Positions 17,510 through 27,791 of a DNA stretch of 64,000 nucleotides are shown piece after piece; the stretch's first letter is position 1, and each line of letters begins with the position of its first letter. The DNA is from Mesobacillus maritimus (lineage in GTDB: Bacteria > Bacillota > Bacilli > Bacillales > Cytobacillaceae): assembly GCF_019749255.1 (NCBI RefSeq), contig NZ_JACWFH010000007.1, positions 248,001-312,000 on the forward strand, given 5' to 3'. A program made the translations under genes and the position numbers. The notes beneath the pieces are model-generated. The model saw only the letters and a program-made list of their open reading frames with translations, did not search any database and was not told the origin of the DNA.

Positions 17510-20230
17510 ATGACTAAACAATTAACTGACCTAGATGTTTTTAAAGCCCGCAGTACATTTGAATCCAGCGGGAAACGCTACCATTATTACCGTCTTGCTG
17601 CACTTGAAGAAGCAGGATTAGGAAATGTATCAAAGCTTCCTTACTCAATTAAGGTGCTTCTTGAATCTGTTCTTCGCCAGTATGATGGCCGCGTTATTAC
17701 AAAAGAGCATGTTGAAAATCTAGTAAAATGGGGAACTAGCGAAGTAAAAGAGGTAGATGTACCTTTCAAACCTTCTCGTGTTATCCTACAAGACTTCACT
17801 GGTGTACCAGCAGTGGTTGACCTTGCTTCTTTAAGAAAAGCAATGGCAGACCTTGGTGGAGACCCAGATAAAATCAATCCTGAAAAGCCGGTTGATCTTG
17901 TTATTGACCACTCAGTACAGGTTGATAAATATGGAACACAAAGTGCATTACAAGCGAATATGGATCTTGAATTCGAACGTAATGCAGAGCGTTACCAATT
18001 CTTAAGCTGGGCACAAAAGGCATTCGACAATTATCGTGCCGTTCCACCAGCAACTGGTATTGTTCACCAAGTTAACCTTGAGTATCTTGCAAGCGTTGTC
18101 CATTCTGTACAAAATGAAGATGGCGAATTCGAAGCATTCCCAGATTCACTAGTTGGTACAGACTCCCATACAACAATGATCAACGGAATCGGTGTTCTTG
18201 GATGGGGCGTAGGTGGAATTGAAGCGGAAGCAGGTATGCTAGGACAGCCTTCTTACTTCCCAGTACCTGAGGTAGTAGGGGTTAAATTAGTAGGCGATAT
18301 GCCGAACGGTTCTACAGCAACTGACCTTGCGTTAAAAGTAACACAAGTTCTTCGTAGCCATGGTGTAGTTGGGAAATTTGTTGAGTTCTTCGGTCCTGGT
18401 GTGGTAACACTTCCATTAGCAGACCGTGCTACAGTTGCCAACATGGCTCCTGAATATGGTGCGACTTGTGGATTCTTCCCTGTCGACGCAGAATCTCTTG
18501 ATTATATGCGTTTAACTGGACGTACTGCTGAGCAAGTTGAATTGGTAGAAGCATACTGCAAAGAAAACGGTTTATTCTTCGATCCAGCTCTTGAACCAGT
18601 TTATACAGACGTTATTGAAATCGATCTTTCTGAGATTGAAGCAAATCTTTCTGGTCCTAAGCGTCCACAAGATTTAATTCCTCTTTCTCAAATGAAGAAG
18701 AGCTTCAATGATGCAATCACTGCTCCAGCTGGAAACCAAGGTTTCGGCTTCGAAGCTTCTGAAGTTGAAAAGTCCGCGGTTGTTGAATTTGAAAATGGCG
18801 ACAAAGCGACGATGAAAACGGGTGCGATTGCGATTGCTTCTATCACTAGCTGTACAAACACTTCTAACCCGTATGTACTTGTTGGTGCAGGTTTAGTAGC
18901 GAAAAAAGCAGTTGAACTAGGAATGGAAGTTCCGAAATTTGTTAAAACATCTCTAGCACCTGGTTCTAAGGTTGTAACAGGATACCTTCGTGATTCTGGC
19001 TTACTTCCATACTTAGAATCTATCGGCTTCAACCTGGTAGGTTATGGATGTACAACATGTATCGGGAACTCAGGTCCACTTCTTCCAGAAATCGAAAAGA
19101 CAGTTGCAGATTCTGATCTACTTGTTACTTCTGTTCTTTCTGGTAACCGTAACTTTGAAGGACGTATTCATCCACTAGTAAAAGCAAACTATCTTGCATC
19201 TCCACCACTAGTAGTTGCTTACGCATTAGCTGGAACAGTGAATATCGACCTTCAAAATGATGCAATCGGGAAAGACAAAGATGGCAATGATGTATTCTTC
19301 AAGGATATCTGGCCATCAACTGCAGAAGTAAATGAAGTTGTAAACAAAGTGGTTACACCTGAATTATTCCGCAGTGAATACGAAAATGTATTCAGCGATA
19401 ACGAGCGTTGGAACGAAATCCAAACAAACAACGATGCTCTTTATACATTTGATGAGGATTCAACCTATATTGCGAACCCTCCATTCTTCGAAGGTTTAAG
19501 CCCAGAGCCAGGTACAGTTGAACCATTAACTGGACTTCGCGTAGTTGGTAAGTTTGGTGATTCTGTCACAACTGACCATATTTCACCTGCTGGTGCAATC
19601 GGTAAAGATACACCTGCTGGTCAATACCTACGTTCTAAAGGTGTTGAAGTACGTGACTTCAACTCTTACGGTTCTCGTCGTGGTAACCATGAAGTTATGA
19701 TGCGTGGTACATTCGCAAACATCCGCATCAAGAACCAAATCGCACCTGGAACAGAAGGTGGTTATACTACTTACTGGCCAACAGGCGAAGTAACATCAAT
19801 CTATGATGCGTGCATGAAGTATAAAGAAAACGGAACAGGCTTAATGGTTATTGCTGGTAAAGACTATGGAATGGGATCTTCTCGTGACTGGGCAGCAAAA
19901 GGAACAAACCTCCTTGGAATTAAGACTGTTATCGCAGAAAGCTTTGAGCGTATTCACCGTTCAAACCTAGTGTTAATGGGCGTTCTTCCACTTCAATTTA
20001 AAGATGGAGATAACGCTGAAACACTTGGCTTAACAGGTAAGGAAAGCTTTAATGTTGAAGTTGGCGAAAACGTACGTCCACGTGACCTTGTGAAGGTAAC
20101 TGCGACAGACGAAAACGGCAACCAAAAAGCATTCGAAGCAGTTGTTCGTTTCGATTCTGAAGTTGAAATTGACTACTACCGTCATGGTGGAATCCTACAA
20201 ATGGTTCTTCGTGACAAACTAAAAGCATAA
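17510..20230 (+). CDS. citB: Aconitate hydratase
   Basis: This 906-residue enzyme of the AcnA/CitB class converts citrate to isocitrate in the TCA cycle; in B. subtilis it also binds RNA when its cluster is lost. The three cluster-ligating cysteines are visible in [11 protein letters not shown] and [12 protein letters not shown], and the C-terminal swivelling domain has [19 protein letters not shown] chose the ATG at 17510 behind AAAGGGGG rather than the upstream in-frame start at 17483. Codon use looks more biased than in the neighbours, as expected for a highly expressed gene. Confidence 0.96.
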   Translation: MTKQLTDLDVFKARSTFESSGKRYHYYRLAALEEAGLGNVSKLPYSIKVLLESVLRQYDGRVITKEHVENLVKWGTSEVKEVDVPFKPSRVILQDFTGVPAVVDLASLRKAMADLGGDPDKINPEKPVDLVIDHSVQVDKYGTQSALQANMDLEFERNAERYQFLSWAQKAFDNYRAVPPATGIVHQVNLEYLASVVHSVQNEDGEFEAFPDSLVGTDSHTTMINGIGVLGWGVGGIEAEAGMLGQPSYFPVPEVVGVKLVGDMPNGSTATDLALKVTQVLRSHGVVGKFVEFFGPGVVTLPLADRATVANMAPEYGATCGFFPVDAESLDYMRLTGRTAEQVELVEAYCKENGLFFDPALEPVYTDVIEIDLSEIEANLSGPKRPQDLIPLSQMKKSFNDAITAPAGNQGFGFEASEVEKSAVVEFENGDKATMKTGAIAIASITSCTNTSNPYVLVGAGLVAKKAVELGMEVPKFVKTSLAPGSKVVTGYLRDSGLLPYLESIGFNLVGYGCTTCIGNSGPLLPEIEKTVADSDLLVTSVLSGNRNFEGRIHPLVKANYLASPPLVVAYALAGTVNIDLQNDAIGKDKDGNDVFFKDIWPSTAEVNEVVNKVVTPELFRSEYENVFSDNERWNEIQTNNDALYTFDEDSTYIANPPFFEGLSPEPGTVEPLTGLRVVGKFGDSVTTDHISPAGAIGKDTPAGQYLRSKGVEVRDFNSYGSRRGNHEVMMRGTFANIRIKNQIAPGTEGGYTTYWPTGEVTSIYDACMKYKENGTGLMVIAGKDYGMGSSRDWAAKGTNLLGIKTVIAESFERIHRSNLVLMGVLPLQFKDGDNAETLGLTGKESFNVEVGENVRPRDLVKVTATDENGNQKAFEAVVRFDSEVEIDYYRHGGILQMVLRDKLKA

Positions 20231-20240
20231 ATTTAGCCCG

Positions 20241-20276
20241 AACCTCCATATGCCTTGAGCATATGGAGGTTTTTTG
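20241..20276 (+). terminator. Intrinsic terminator after citB
   Basis: AACCTCCATATGC and GCATATGGAGGTT form a perfect 13-bp stem with a T6 tract. Confidence 0.9.
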
Positions 20277-20377
20277 TTTTGGTTCACTAAATTCTCGATA
20301 TTTTCTCTCTATTTCTATTGCGATCGTTATCATTCCTTTCTATTGTTAAAGTAGGAATGCCGAAAGGAGAGAGTTCG

Positions 20378-20959
20378 ATGAGTCTTTTTTCTATTGTGGC
20401 AAGAGATAATTTTATTTCCATTGTTTTAGATTGTGAGGAGAGCTATGCACCGAATGAACGTACGATGTTTCGTGAAATCATTCCTAACCAATCCTTTTTA
20501 ATCTATACAGGTCCTGTTGATCTTGGGGTAGAAACGTGGGAGTTAGTAAAAACTTTATCTTTTCAAGGTGTAAGTCTTAAAGAGATTGCTCTCATCATTC
20601 ATCAACAGTGGCAAATGAAAACGGATTTAACCATAAACACGGAAGCCGTCATCGGTGGTATTTCTGAAAATGGTAAAACACAATACCATATCATAACAGC
20701 TGAAGAAGAAGTTCAGTCTTTTTATCCAAAAAAAGATGAGAGCTTGTATTATGCCAATGATGTACCTTATCAATTGGATACAATGGATGAATTAACTCGA
20801 ACATTAATGATGAAAGGCATGAGCTCGATTAAACAGGCTCAGAAAGCTCAATATAAGCTGTATGAGACGTTTGCAGGAGTAAGACCCGGTACAAGCTCTC
20901 GTGCTCATTTTATGGTATTGAAAAACAGCAGTGACTCCCATTGCAGTATATTAGGTTAG
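20378..20959 (+). CDS. Conserved-looking protein of unknown function
   Basis: This 193-residue soluble protein starts MSLFSIVARDNFISIVLDCEE, with alternating strands in the first 50 residues and a helical C-terminus. The opening (a strand, then ISIVLD, then a GP...G stretch) is reminiscent of N-terminal-nucleophile or proteasome-like folds, but no catalytic residue can be assigned. I do not recognise it. AAAGGAGAG precedes the ATG. It is flanked by terminators on both sides, so it is monocistronic. Confidence 0.7.
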   Translation: MSLFSIVARDNFISIVLDCEESYAPNERTMFREIIPNQSFLIYTGPVDLGVETWELVKTLSFQGVSLKEIALIIHQQWQMKTDLTINTEAVIGGISENGKTQYHIITAEEEVQSFYPKKDESLYYANDVPYQLDTMDELTRTLMMKGMSSIKQAQKAQYKLYETFAGVRPGTSSRAHFMVLKNSSDSHCSILG

Positions 20960-20985
20960 AAGCGGTGCGTTGCTATAAAACCAAC

Positions 20986-21032
20986 AAAAAACGAGCGATG
21001 TCCTATAAATAGGAACATCACTCGTTTTTTGG
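20986..21032. terminator. Bidirectional terminator
   Basis: AAAAACGAG(C)GATGT..CCTAT and ATAGG..ACATCACTCGTTTTT form a long stem with one bulge, between converging genes. Confidence 0.85.
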
Positions 21033-21107
21033 ATAGTTTTATAAAGATACAACATAGATTGGCTCGAGAGGCAGAGCAGAGGAGCGCTAATCAATCAAAG
21101 ACTTAGA

Positions 21108-22394
21108 TTAAAATGCATACTGCAACACGAAATTACTGATAAAAAGTAGGGCAATCATATAAAGCGCAGGATGAATTTCTTTCCCTTTTCCCATGAATAG
21201 TTTCATTATTGGGTATAAAATAAAGCCGATTGCCATTCCATCAGCGATGCTGTAGGTAAGGGGAATCAAGACAATAATTAACAAGGCCGGAAAGCTCTCG
21301 GTTAGATCATCCATTTTAATATGAACGACGTTTTGAAGCATTAATACACCAATTAAAATTAAGACCGGTGAAACCGCACTTGGTGGTACGATTTTGATCA
21401 CTGGGATAAACAATAAAGAAATCAAGAACAATAGACCTGTTACAATGCTTGTTAATCCTGTACGACCACCGGCTGTAATACCAGCTGCACTTTCGACAGA
21501 AGCAACCGTGGGGCTTGTTCCAAATACACCCGAAGATAGAACCGAAACAGCCGTCGCTTGCAATGACTTTTTACTACTTTCTGTACGATCTAGCATTTTG
21601 GTATGATTATGAATCAAGCCAATGTTTTCAAAGACTAGGACCATGGCTAATGAGATTGACGTCAGCCAAAAAATGAAATTCCCTGCTTGAGCCCAAGATA
21701 GTTGAGCAAACACGTTGGAATATTCACCAAATGAAGGAGCCGAAAATGAAATTCCCTCAAATTGAGAGCCACCAAAGATAATCGCAAGTACTGATGTTAT
21801 GATAATACTTAACAACAAATTCCCAGGTACATTTCTAATAAATAATAAGAATGTAATCAAAAGTCCAATAAACGTAATAATTGCTGAGCTGCTACTTAAA
21901 TCGCCGATGGCGAGAAGTGTATGTTCACTACTTGTAATGATACCGGCATTATCAAATCCGATTAAAATTAATAGAATTCCAATCCCAACAGATATCGCTT
22001 CCTTTAAAGAATCTGGAATCGATGAAGTGATAACTCTTGCTAATGGTGTAAATGCAATAATGATAAAGATAATTCCCGCCGTGAACACCATCGCTAACGC
22101 CTCTTGCCATGTAAACCCACCTGATTGAACAATTGTGTAGGTGAACATCGCGTTTAAACCCATCCCGGGAATAAGCAGAATAGGTGTATTGCTCCATAAC
22201 CCAATGATTAAACACCCAAAAAAGCTTGTTAAAATCGTGGCAATGATTCCTGCTTCCATTGGTATTCCTGCAACCGCTAATATTGTTGCATTTACAATAA
22301 TGATATAGACAACGGTTATATAGGAAATAAACCCAGCAGAAAGTTCTTTTCCAATCGTAGTGCCATTTTGTTTTAAGTTAAAAAAACGTTCCAA
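21108..22394 (-). CDS. AzgA/PbuG-type purine permease (NCS2 superfamily)
   Basis: This 428-residue transporter has about 12 membrane helices. The MERFFNLKQNGTT start, VNATIL in helix 1 and GMGLNAMFTYTIV are hallmarks of the hypoxanthine/guanine/adenine permeases (PbuG, PbuO, AzgA). I prefer the TTG at 22394, which follows AAAGGTGA and gives the family start; a GTG at 22403 is in frame but has no room for a ribosome site. No purine riboswitch is visible in the 127-base upstream gap. The divergent LysR gene may control it. Confidence 0.85.
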   Translation of the reverse strand: MERFFNLKQNGTTIGKELSAGFISYITVVYIIIVNATILAVAGIPMEAGIIATILTSFFGCLIIGLWSNTPILLIPGMGLNAMFTYTIVQSGGFTWQEALAMVFTAGIIFIIIAFTPLARVITSSIPDSLKEAISVGIGILLILIGFDNAGIITSSEHTLLAIGDLSSSSAIITFIGLLITFLLFIRNVPGNLLLSIIITSVLAIIFGGSQFEGISFSAPSFGEYSNVFAQLSWAQAGNFIFWLTSISLAMVLVFENIGLIHNHTKMLDRTESSKKSLQATAVSVLSSGVFGTSPTVASVESAAGITAGGRTGLTSIVTGLLFLISLLFIPVIKIVPPSAVSPVLILIGVLMLQNVVHIKMDDLTESFPALLIIVLIPLTYSIADGMAIGFILYPIMKLFMGKGKEIHPALYMIALLFISNFVLQYAF

Positions 22395-22521
22395 TTCAAT
22401 CACCTTTCTAAATACAGCTATAAGTTAAAAGACCAGAATCAATCGTATCATAGACAATACATATACGAAAAATATATAATTTGTATTGAAACCATACTTT
22501 TTTTATATAGAAAGGAACTTT

Positions 22522-23403
22522 ATGGACTTTAAACAATTACGATATTTTATTGCGATTGCGGAGGAAAAGAATATCACTGCCGCAGCGAATAGGCTTCTCA
22601 TGTCTCAGCCTCCACTAAGCATGCAGTTAAAGCAATTAGAGGAAGAGTTAGGGGTAAAGTTAGTAGAACGAAATGGGAAGAAGATGGAGTTAACGGATAA
22701 AGGAATCTTGCTCTACCAACATGCGCTACATCTTGTAAATAGCATGGAAGAGGTGAAAAATGAATTACAGGAAACAGAAGAAGGGAAAAAAGGAACCCTA
22801 TCGGTGGGAATTAATACATTATCTGTTCCTGGGTTTTCACAGTTGTTGCAAACATTCCACAAACTGTATCCACTTGTCACGTTAAAAATTGTACAAAATG
22901 ATTCATTCTATTTATCTGAAATGGTGAAATCACGGGCAATTGAGCTAGCTTTTGTGCGTCTCCCGCTTGAACATCGAGGGTTGGCTTATCATCATTTAAT
23001 TAAGGAACCATTTGTATATGTGAGCCGCGAACCAAGAAAAACCATTACTCTAAAAGAGATTTCTCAAAATCCATTAATTATCCCAAGCACTGAAGGGTTA
23101 GGGAGTTACAACACAATCCATGAAGCCTTTTCAAAAGAACAGTTTCAACTAAAAAGCATTGCGGAATGTTCAGATATGAACATACTGATGGAAATGGTTA
23201 CAGCTGGGATGGGGGCAACAATTATTCCCTCTTCCGTAATGGATGTATATAAGCATGACCAAATCTACTCATGCACGATTAGCGACGCCGAATTATTTTC
23301 TTCATTAGGAATCATCTGGTTAGAGCAACATTTTGTCTCATCACCTGCTCGGAACTTTTTGACGATTGTAAAAGAGAATAGAGGGCATCATTCAGGAAGA
23401 TGA
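22522..23403 (+). CDS. LysR-family transcriptional regulator
   Basis: This 293-residue protein has the LysR N-terminal winged helix (MDFKQLRYFIAIAEEKNITAAANRLLMSQPPLSMQL) and a substrate-binding effector domain. I chose the ATG at 22522 (AAAGGAAC upstream) over the frame start at 22486. It is divergent from the purine permease with 127 bases between, the usual LysR arrangement with a target gene. It does not look like CcpC. Confidence 0.87.
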   Translation: MDFKQLRYFIAIAEEKNITAAANRLLMSQPPLSMQLKQLEEELGVKLVERNGKKMELTDKGILLYQHALHLVNSMEEVKNELQETEEGKKGTLSVGINTLSVPGFSQLLQTFHKLYPLVTLKIVQNDSFYLSEMVKSRAIELAFVRLPLEHRGLAYHHLIKEPFVYVSREPRKTITLKEISQNPLIIPSTEGLGSYNTIHEAFSKEQFQLKSIAECSDMNILMEMVTAGMGATIIPSSVMDVYKHDQIYSCTISDAELFSSLGIIWLEQHFVSSPARNFLTIVKENRGHHSGR

Positions 23404-23469
23404 CCAAGGTAAATGGGACAGCCTTAGCTTTTAATTAAGGGTTAGAAAATATATATAAGGAGTGTTAGG

Positions 23470-23889
23470 GTGTTGAATGCCGTTCAGCTAGGGCCATTTA
23501 TTATTAAATACACTTGGATCTATGGATTTATTGCATTAATAATCACATATTATTTGCTAAAAAAGTTATTGGGAGGAAATGAAGACTTTCTCCAGGAATT
23601 TCTCGATGCTTTAGTGAATAGTTTGTTCATTGGAGTATTGTCATTTAAAGGGAGCATTCTCTTATATCGACCAGAATTGTTAAAAACGAACCCGTTAGGC
23701 GCTTTCTATTTATCAGGTGGGGGTAAAGAATGGCTGACAGCGACTGTTTTAGCCTGCCTTTATTTGGTTTGGAAAACCAAAAAGAGTCAATGGCCAAGTA
23801 AATTAATCGGAACGGGGATTATTTATGGACTTGTCACATTTATAACAACCTTTTGGCTCGTGCGAACCTTATTTTTGCTCATCATTTAG
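23470..23889 (+). CDS. Small membrane protein, Lgt-like N-terminal region
   Basis: This 139-residue protein has about four membrane segments. Its opening VQLGPFIIKYTWIYGFIALIITYYLLKK recalls the start of prolipoprotein diacylglyceryl transferase, but the Lgt catalytic region is absent and it is about half the usual length. The start is GTG (23470) after AAGGAG. It is 43 bases upstream of the TlpA-like gene and probably co-transcribed, suggesting a membrane partner for that redoxin. Function unknown. Confidence 0.65.
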   Translation: MLNAVQLGPFIIKYTWIYGFIALIITYYLLKKLLGGNEDFLQEFLDALVNSLFIGVLSFKGSILLYRPELLKTNPLGAFYLSGGGKEWLTATVLACLYLVWKTKKSQWPSKLIGTGIIYGLVTFITTFWLVRTLFLLII

Positions 23890-23932
23890 GATAAACTACC
23901 TCTACAGTGGTTTTAGATTGAGGTGTGGTTAC

Positions 23933-24454
23933 ATGATAAGAGGAGGCCTAACAATTCTCATCTTCTTCTTGCTGATTCTATCGGATACAATGGTTCATGC
24001 GACGAGGAATGGTGAACAAGAAACACATGGCGAAGCAATCATCGCAGGTGCAGAAGTTAGCCAGCTGGCACCCAAATTTACCTTATCTACAATAGATGGA
24101 AAAGAGGTCAAGCTCTCCAATCTTAAGGGAAGAAAAGTTATGATCAATTTTTGGGCTACATGGTGTCCTCCATGTAAAGCAGAAATGCCGGCCATGCAAC
24201 AACTTTATAATCAAGCGAATGGCTATATGGAAATCCTAGGAATCAATATTGATCCTCAAAATGATGTAACAGGATTTGTACGAAAAAACCAATTAACTTT
24301 TCCAATCTTGTTAGATAAGACAGGGAGGGTAAACGAAGACTATTCAATTCTTTCTATCCCTACAACCCTGCTAATCAATGAAGAAGGCATGATTGAGAAA
24401 AAACATATTGGTGCGATGACATTAGAACAAATGGAAGAGTTTGTGATGGAGTAG
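23933..24454 (+). CDS. yneN: Membrane-anchored TlpA/ResA-like thiol-disulfide protein (YneN-like)
   Basis: This 173-residue protein has an N-terminal signal anchor (residues 4-20) and an extracytoplasmic thioredoxin fold with the active site WCPPC in FWATWCPPCKAEMPAMQQ. A cis-Pro region SIPTTLLI is present. Such proteins reduce or maintain thiols outside the membrane. I chose the ATG at 23933 after GAGGTGTGG. It corresponds to yneN downstream of citB in B. subtilis. Confidence 0.85.
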   Translation: MIRGGLTILIFFLLILSDTMVHATRNGEQETHGEAIIAGAEVSQLAPKFTLSTIDGKEVKLSNLKGRKVMINFWATWCPPCKAEMPAMQQLYNQANGYMEILGINIDPQNDVTGFVRKNQLTFPILLDKTGRVNEDYSILSIPTTLLINEEGMIEKKHIGAMTLEQMEEFVME

Positions 24455-24455
24455 G

Positions 24456-24492
24456 ACATTTGGGAACAAGCCCAGTTGTCTTCTTTTTTTTG
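24456..24492 (+). terminator. Likely terminator after the TlpA-like gene
   Basis: GACATTTGGG pairs imperfectly with CCCAGTTGTC, followed by a run of T. Confidence 0.6.
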
Positions 24493-24666
24493 CCTTTTTT
24501 AGAGGAACAGATTCATCCTATTTTGTTAAGAAAAGCACAAACTAAAAGGTTTCTGCATAAAATTATTGGGTATTTTTAAAAAGGGATTAAATTTTCAAAA
24601 AGTTGTAATAATTGAAACCGTTTTTGGGCATACTTACTGTTACAATGATAACAAAGGAAGGTGAGC

Positions 24667-24801
24667 ATGATGAGAAAGCCAAGAAAACGTTCTTTTGAAG
24701 AATTAGTTTTAGAAAATAAACGCCAAATCCTTAATGACCGCGATGCAATGGAAAAGCTTGAGGCAAAATTAGAGCAAAAGCGTCTTAGCAAAGCGGAATA
24801 A
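24667..24801 (+). CDS. FbpB-family small basic protein
   Basis: This 44-residue basic protein (MMRKPRKRSFEELVLENKRQ) was found by hand. The pattern KRSFEELVxENKxQILNDRDAMEKLEAKLE fits the FbpB family; in B. subtilis FbpB is Fur-controlled and acts with the small RNA FsrA to spare iron. AAGGAAGGTG precedes the ATG pair. No good Fur box is visible just upstream here, so iron control is not shown. Confidence 0.75.
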   Translation: MMRKPRKRSFEELVLENKRQILNDRDAMEKLEAKLEQKRLSKAE

Positions 24802-24869
24802 TAGCATTCTTTTTCCATAAATGAAACCCCCCTCTTCAGGAGAAACTGAAGATAGAGGAGGGGATATGA

Positions 24870-25013
24870 ATGGGTAATCCAAATCGTAAAAGCAAATACT
24901 TTGTTCCAAGCCATATTGGCACACAGCCAAGACAAGCTGGTGGAAATAAAGGGAAAAAAATGCAGGATACATCTGGTGAACACGCTCAAGTCATTCAGAC
25001 AAAAGGCGAATAA
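24870..25013 (+). CDS. sspN: Small acid-soluble spore protein N
   Basis: This 47-residue protein ([20 protein letters not shown] ... [13 protein letters not shown]) matches SspN of Bacillus closely over its whole length. GAGGAGGGG precedes the ATG. It is followed by tlp as in B. subtilis. A stem-loop (CCTCTTCAG/CTGAAGATAGAGG, 24828-24855) lies just upstream and partly covers the ribosome site. Confidence 0.94.
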   Translation: MGNPNRKSKYFVPSHIGTQPRQAGGNKGKKMQDTSGEHAQVIQTKGE

Positions 25014-25022
25014 TGGTGCAAA

Positions 25023-25055
25023 GCCCGTCTATTATAGACGGGTTTTATTTTTTTG
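25023..25055 (+). terminator. Intrinsic terminator after sspN
   Basis: CCCGTCTAT and ATAGACGGG form a perfect 9-bp stem followed by a T-rich tract, so sspN and tlp are at least partly separate transcripts. Confidence 0.85.
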
Positions 25056-25141
25056 TCCTATTGGATTGACACTCTTTTCCTTTATATTTTCTGGTCATGG
25101 AACACATACTAAACTCGGTCGCATAAAGGGGGTAGAAACGA

Positions 25142-25369
25142 ATGGCACACAATAAACCAAATCCAGATGATCGAAGCGATAATGTTGAAAAGCTACAATC
25201 GATGATTCATCATACGATCGAGAATATGGAAGAAGCTGAAGCAGCGATGGAATTCTCATCTGCGGAGGACAGAGCGCAGATTGAGGCAAAGAATGAACGT
25301 CGCCGTGATGCAATCGATGGGTTCCGTTCAGAAATTAAAGATGAGGCGCATTCCCGTAAAGATTCTTAA
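25142..25369 (+). CDS. tlp: Small acid-soluble spore protein Tlp
   Basis: This 75-residue charged helical protein (NPDDRSDNVEKLQSMIHHTIENMEEAE) matches Tlp, the thioredoxin-like spore protein made late in the forespore. It is a little shorter than the B. subtilis protein. AAGGGGG lies upstream. The position after sspN is conserved. Confidence 0.92.
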   Translation: MAHNKPNPDDRSDNVEKLQSMIHHTIENMEEAEAAMEFSSAEDRAQIEAKNERRRDAIDGFRSEIKDEAHSRKDS

Positions 25370-25381
25370 GATAGCGACCTA

Positions 25382-25415
25382 AAGACTTGCCAATGGGCAG
25401 GTCTTTTCCTTTTTT
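25382..25415 (+). terminator. Intrinsic terminator after tlp
   Basis: AAGACTTGCC and GGGCAGGTCTT form a stem around AAT, with a T tract. Confidence 0.82.
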
Positions 25416-25469
25416 GAGCAAAAATATGGTAAGATACGTGTTAATCCTATATTAAAAGAAGTGGTGTAA

Positions 25470-27791
25470 ATGGAACAACAACGAAGAAAGTCAGAAGACA
25501 AAGTTCATTCAGAGAAATGGGAGTTGGAATTTAAAAAAGACGGCTTCATTCATGATGAAGGGGCGCTTTTAACGTACATAAAAGACCTTTCTGATGAGGA
25601 AGATCAGACTGAGAAGGCTGATTTACTCGCGATTGCGGCACTTTCACGGTCAAAACAAACAGGGAATGACGCAGTTGTCCTCACATGGATGGAAAAGGTA
25701 TTACATATCGATCCAACAAACCAACGGGCGAAGCAATATCTCGCTTCACATAAATGGAAAGGAATGGAGGGAGCGTTTGCCGAACTCACCTTTCCACCAT
25801 TAAGGGAAACAGATAACCGCGCGGCGAAAAGGAAAACGGCCGAACAATTTATTCAAATTTGCCAAAAGTTCTTGGATAACACGGAAAAACAATTAGAACA
25901 ACTTCAAGGTCTTCATGCGAAAGAAATCCGTGGTTTTGAGGAGCAATATCAGGTGTTAACCAGTCTTTTAGAAGAAGCTGTAAAAGAAGCTGCTTCCTTG
26001 TTAAAAGCAGCTGAGGAATATGAACAGTCAATCTCAGGTGTCTTTCATACATCCGTGCATTATGAAGAAATGAAGCTAAGGTTAAAACATCTTGGCGAAC
26101 TGAAAGAGTTATGGGAAAAAGAATTTATTCAAGAAGTGAAAAAAAATGAGGAAGAAAACCCATTAACTGAATTGAAAAACCTGATCGGACTAGAATCAGT
26201 TAAAGAGCGGGTCAATCGTTATTATCAGTTTCTTAAGTATCAAAAGAAACGCAAAGACCTCGGGTTTCAGACAAAGGATGCTTTAAGTTTAAACATGATT
26301 TTAACCGGAAATCCAGGAACTGGTAAAACGACCATTGCCCGCTTATTAGCAAAAATTTATTATCAGCTTGGTGCGCTACCAAGATCAGAGGTCATTGAAG
26401 CAGACCGCTCACAGCTTGTTGGTGCGTATGTAGGACTAACAGAAGAGAATGTTCGTAAGTTTGTGGAAACGGCCCTTGGTGGTGTCTTATTTATCGATGA
26501 GGCCTATAGTTTAAAGCGAGAGGGTCAAACGGGAAATGATTATGGACAAACCGCCATTGATACACTCGTTTCGCTTATGACCGGCCAGGAATATGGAGAT
26601 CAATTTGCTGTCATTCTAGCAGGGTATCCTGAGGAAATGCGACAATTCCTTGATGCAAACCCTGGTCTAAGAAGCCGTTTCCCCAATTCAAATATCATTC
26701 ACTTACCAGACTACAACGATAACGAACTACTACAAATTGGCGAACAAGCGGCGACTGATAATGATTACGTATTATCAGAAGGTGCTAAAACGGAACTTTT
26801 AAATCGAATTGAGCGAGAACGAGTGGATGATACCTTTGGGAATGCTCGGACTGTCCGAAACATCGTTCAAGATGCGATTTTCAAGAAAGGCTCAAACGCA
26901 GTGAACGAGGATCTCTTCAGCTATTCGTTGTTAGAAAAAGAGGATTTTGTTCGTGACGAGGTTCAACCGAATCAAGATGCAAAGGAACAACTTCAATCTC
27001 TTATCGGCTTAGAAAATGTGAAGCAAGAAGTTCGTTCTCTCATCTCGTTTGTGAAAATGCAACAACTTCGACAAGAAAAAGGCTTACAGGCTGTACCTAT
27101 CCAACTTCACTCTGTGTTTACCGGAAATCCGGGGACTGGGAAAACAACGGTGGCCAAAATCTATGCTGAACTGCTTAAAGAATGCGGGATATTAAAACGC
27201 GGTCATCTGATGGTTGGCAGTCGTGCAGACTTTGTTGCAGGCTATGTTGGACAAACGGCAATTAAAACAAAAAAGAAAATACGCGAAGCACTTGGTGGGG
27301 TGCTCTTCATCGATGAAGCCTACTCGCTTCTCAGCCAAGGAAACGGAGATTTTGGCAAAGAAGTTATCGACACCTTAGTTGATGAAATGACTCGTCATAA
27401 TGAAAATTTAGTTGTCATTCTCGCTGGCTATCCGGATGAAATGAATGAATTACTTGAAAGCAATCCTGGACTACGTTCTCGCTTTAAAAAGTTTTTCCAC
27501 TTTCCCGATTATACAGCTTCGGAACTATTGGAAATTATGGAAGGTTATGCAGCCTCCTATCAATATCAATTAACAGAAGCGGCAAGGAATTTTATTTTGC
27601 ATCACTTAGAAACCGAACCTATCGGCGGAAATGGTCGTTTAGCCTCAAACCTGATCAACGAAGCAATCCAAGCACAGGCTTTTAGGTTGATGGAGTCAGA
27701 TTCAATGCAAGAGTTAACAGAAGAAGCAATGAGTTTAGACAAGGAAGATTTAGTACATGCATTAGAAAAAGTAAAAAAAGGAGAACTGTAA
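25470..27791 (+). CDS. Double AAA+ ATPase of the CbxX/CfxQ (SpoVK-like) family
   Basis: This 773-residue protein has an N-terminal helical part (residues 1-230, with coiled coil around 120-200) and two CbxX-type AAA+ modules at about 240-490 and 510-760. Each has Walker A GNPGTGKTT (about 279 and 551) and Walker B VLFIDEAYSL, with an arginine-finger-like GLRSRF. SpoVK of B. subtilis has only one module. Such ATPases remodel protein complexes; the target is unknown. Its stop abuts the thioesterase ATG, so translation is coupled. Confidence 0.88.
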   Translation: MEQQRRKSEDKVHSEKWELEFKKDGFIHDEGALLTYIKDLSDEEDQTEKADLLAIAALSRSKQTGNDAVVLTWMEKVLHIDPTNQRAKQYLASHKWKGMEGAFAELTFPPLRETDNRAAKRKTAEQFIQICQKFLDNTEKQLEQLQGLHAKEIRGFEEQYQVLTSLLEEAVKEAASLLKAAEEYEQSISGVFHTSVHYEEMKLRLKHLGELKELWEKEFIQEVKKNEEENPLTELKNLIGLESVKERVNRYYQFLKYQKKRKDLGFQTKDALSLNMILTGNPGTGKTTIARLLAKIYYQLGALPRSEVIEADRSQLVGAYVGLTEENVRKFVETALGGVLFIDEAYSLKREGQTGNDYGQTAIDTLVSLMTGQEYGDQFAVILAGYPEEMRQFLDANPGLRSRFPNSNIIHLPDYNDNELLQIGEQAATDNDYVLSEGAKTELLNRIERERVDDTFGNARTVRNIVQDAIFKKGSNAVNEDLFSYSLLEKEDFVRDEVQPNQDAKEQLQSLIGLENVKQEVRSLISFVKMQQLRQEKGLQAVPIQLHSVFTGNPGTGKTTVAKIYAELLKECGILKRGHLMVGSRADFVAGYVGQTAIKTKKKIREALGGVLFIDEAYSLLSQGNGDFGKEVIDTLVDEMTRHNENLVVILAGYPDEMNELLESNPGLRSRFKKFFHFPDYTASELLEIMEGYAASYQYQLTEAARNFILHHLETEPIGGNGRLASNLINEAIQAQAFRLMESDSMQELTEEAMSLDKEDLVHALEKVKKGEL

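Noticed and set aside
22404-22521. Purine riboswitch before the purine permease
   Set aside because: The gap is too short and lacks the conserved loop sequences.
24603-24666. Fur box before the FbpB-like gene
   Set aside because: Only a half site (AATGATAAC) is seen; no 7-1-7 palindrome.
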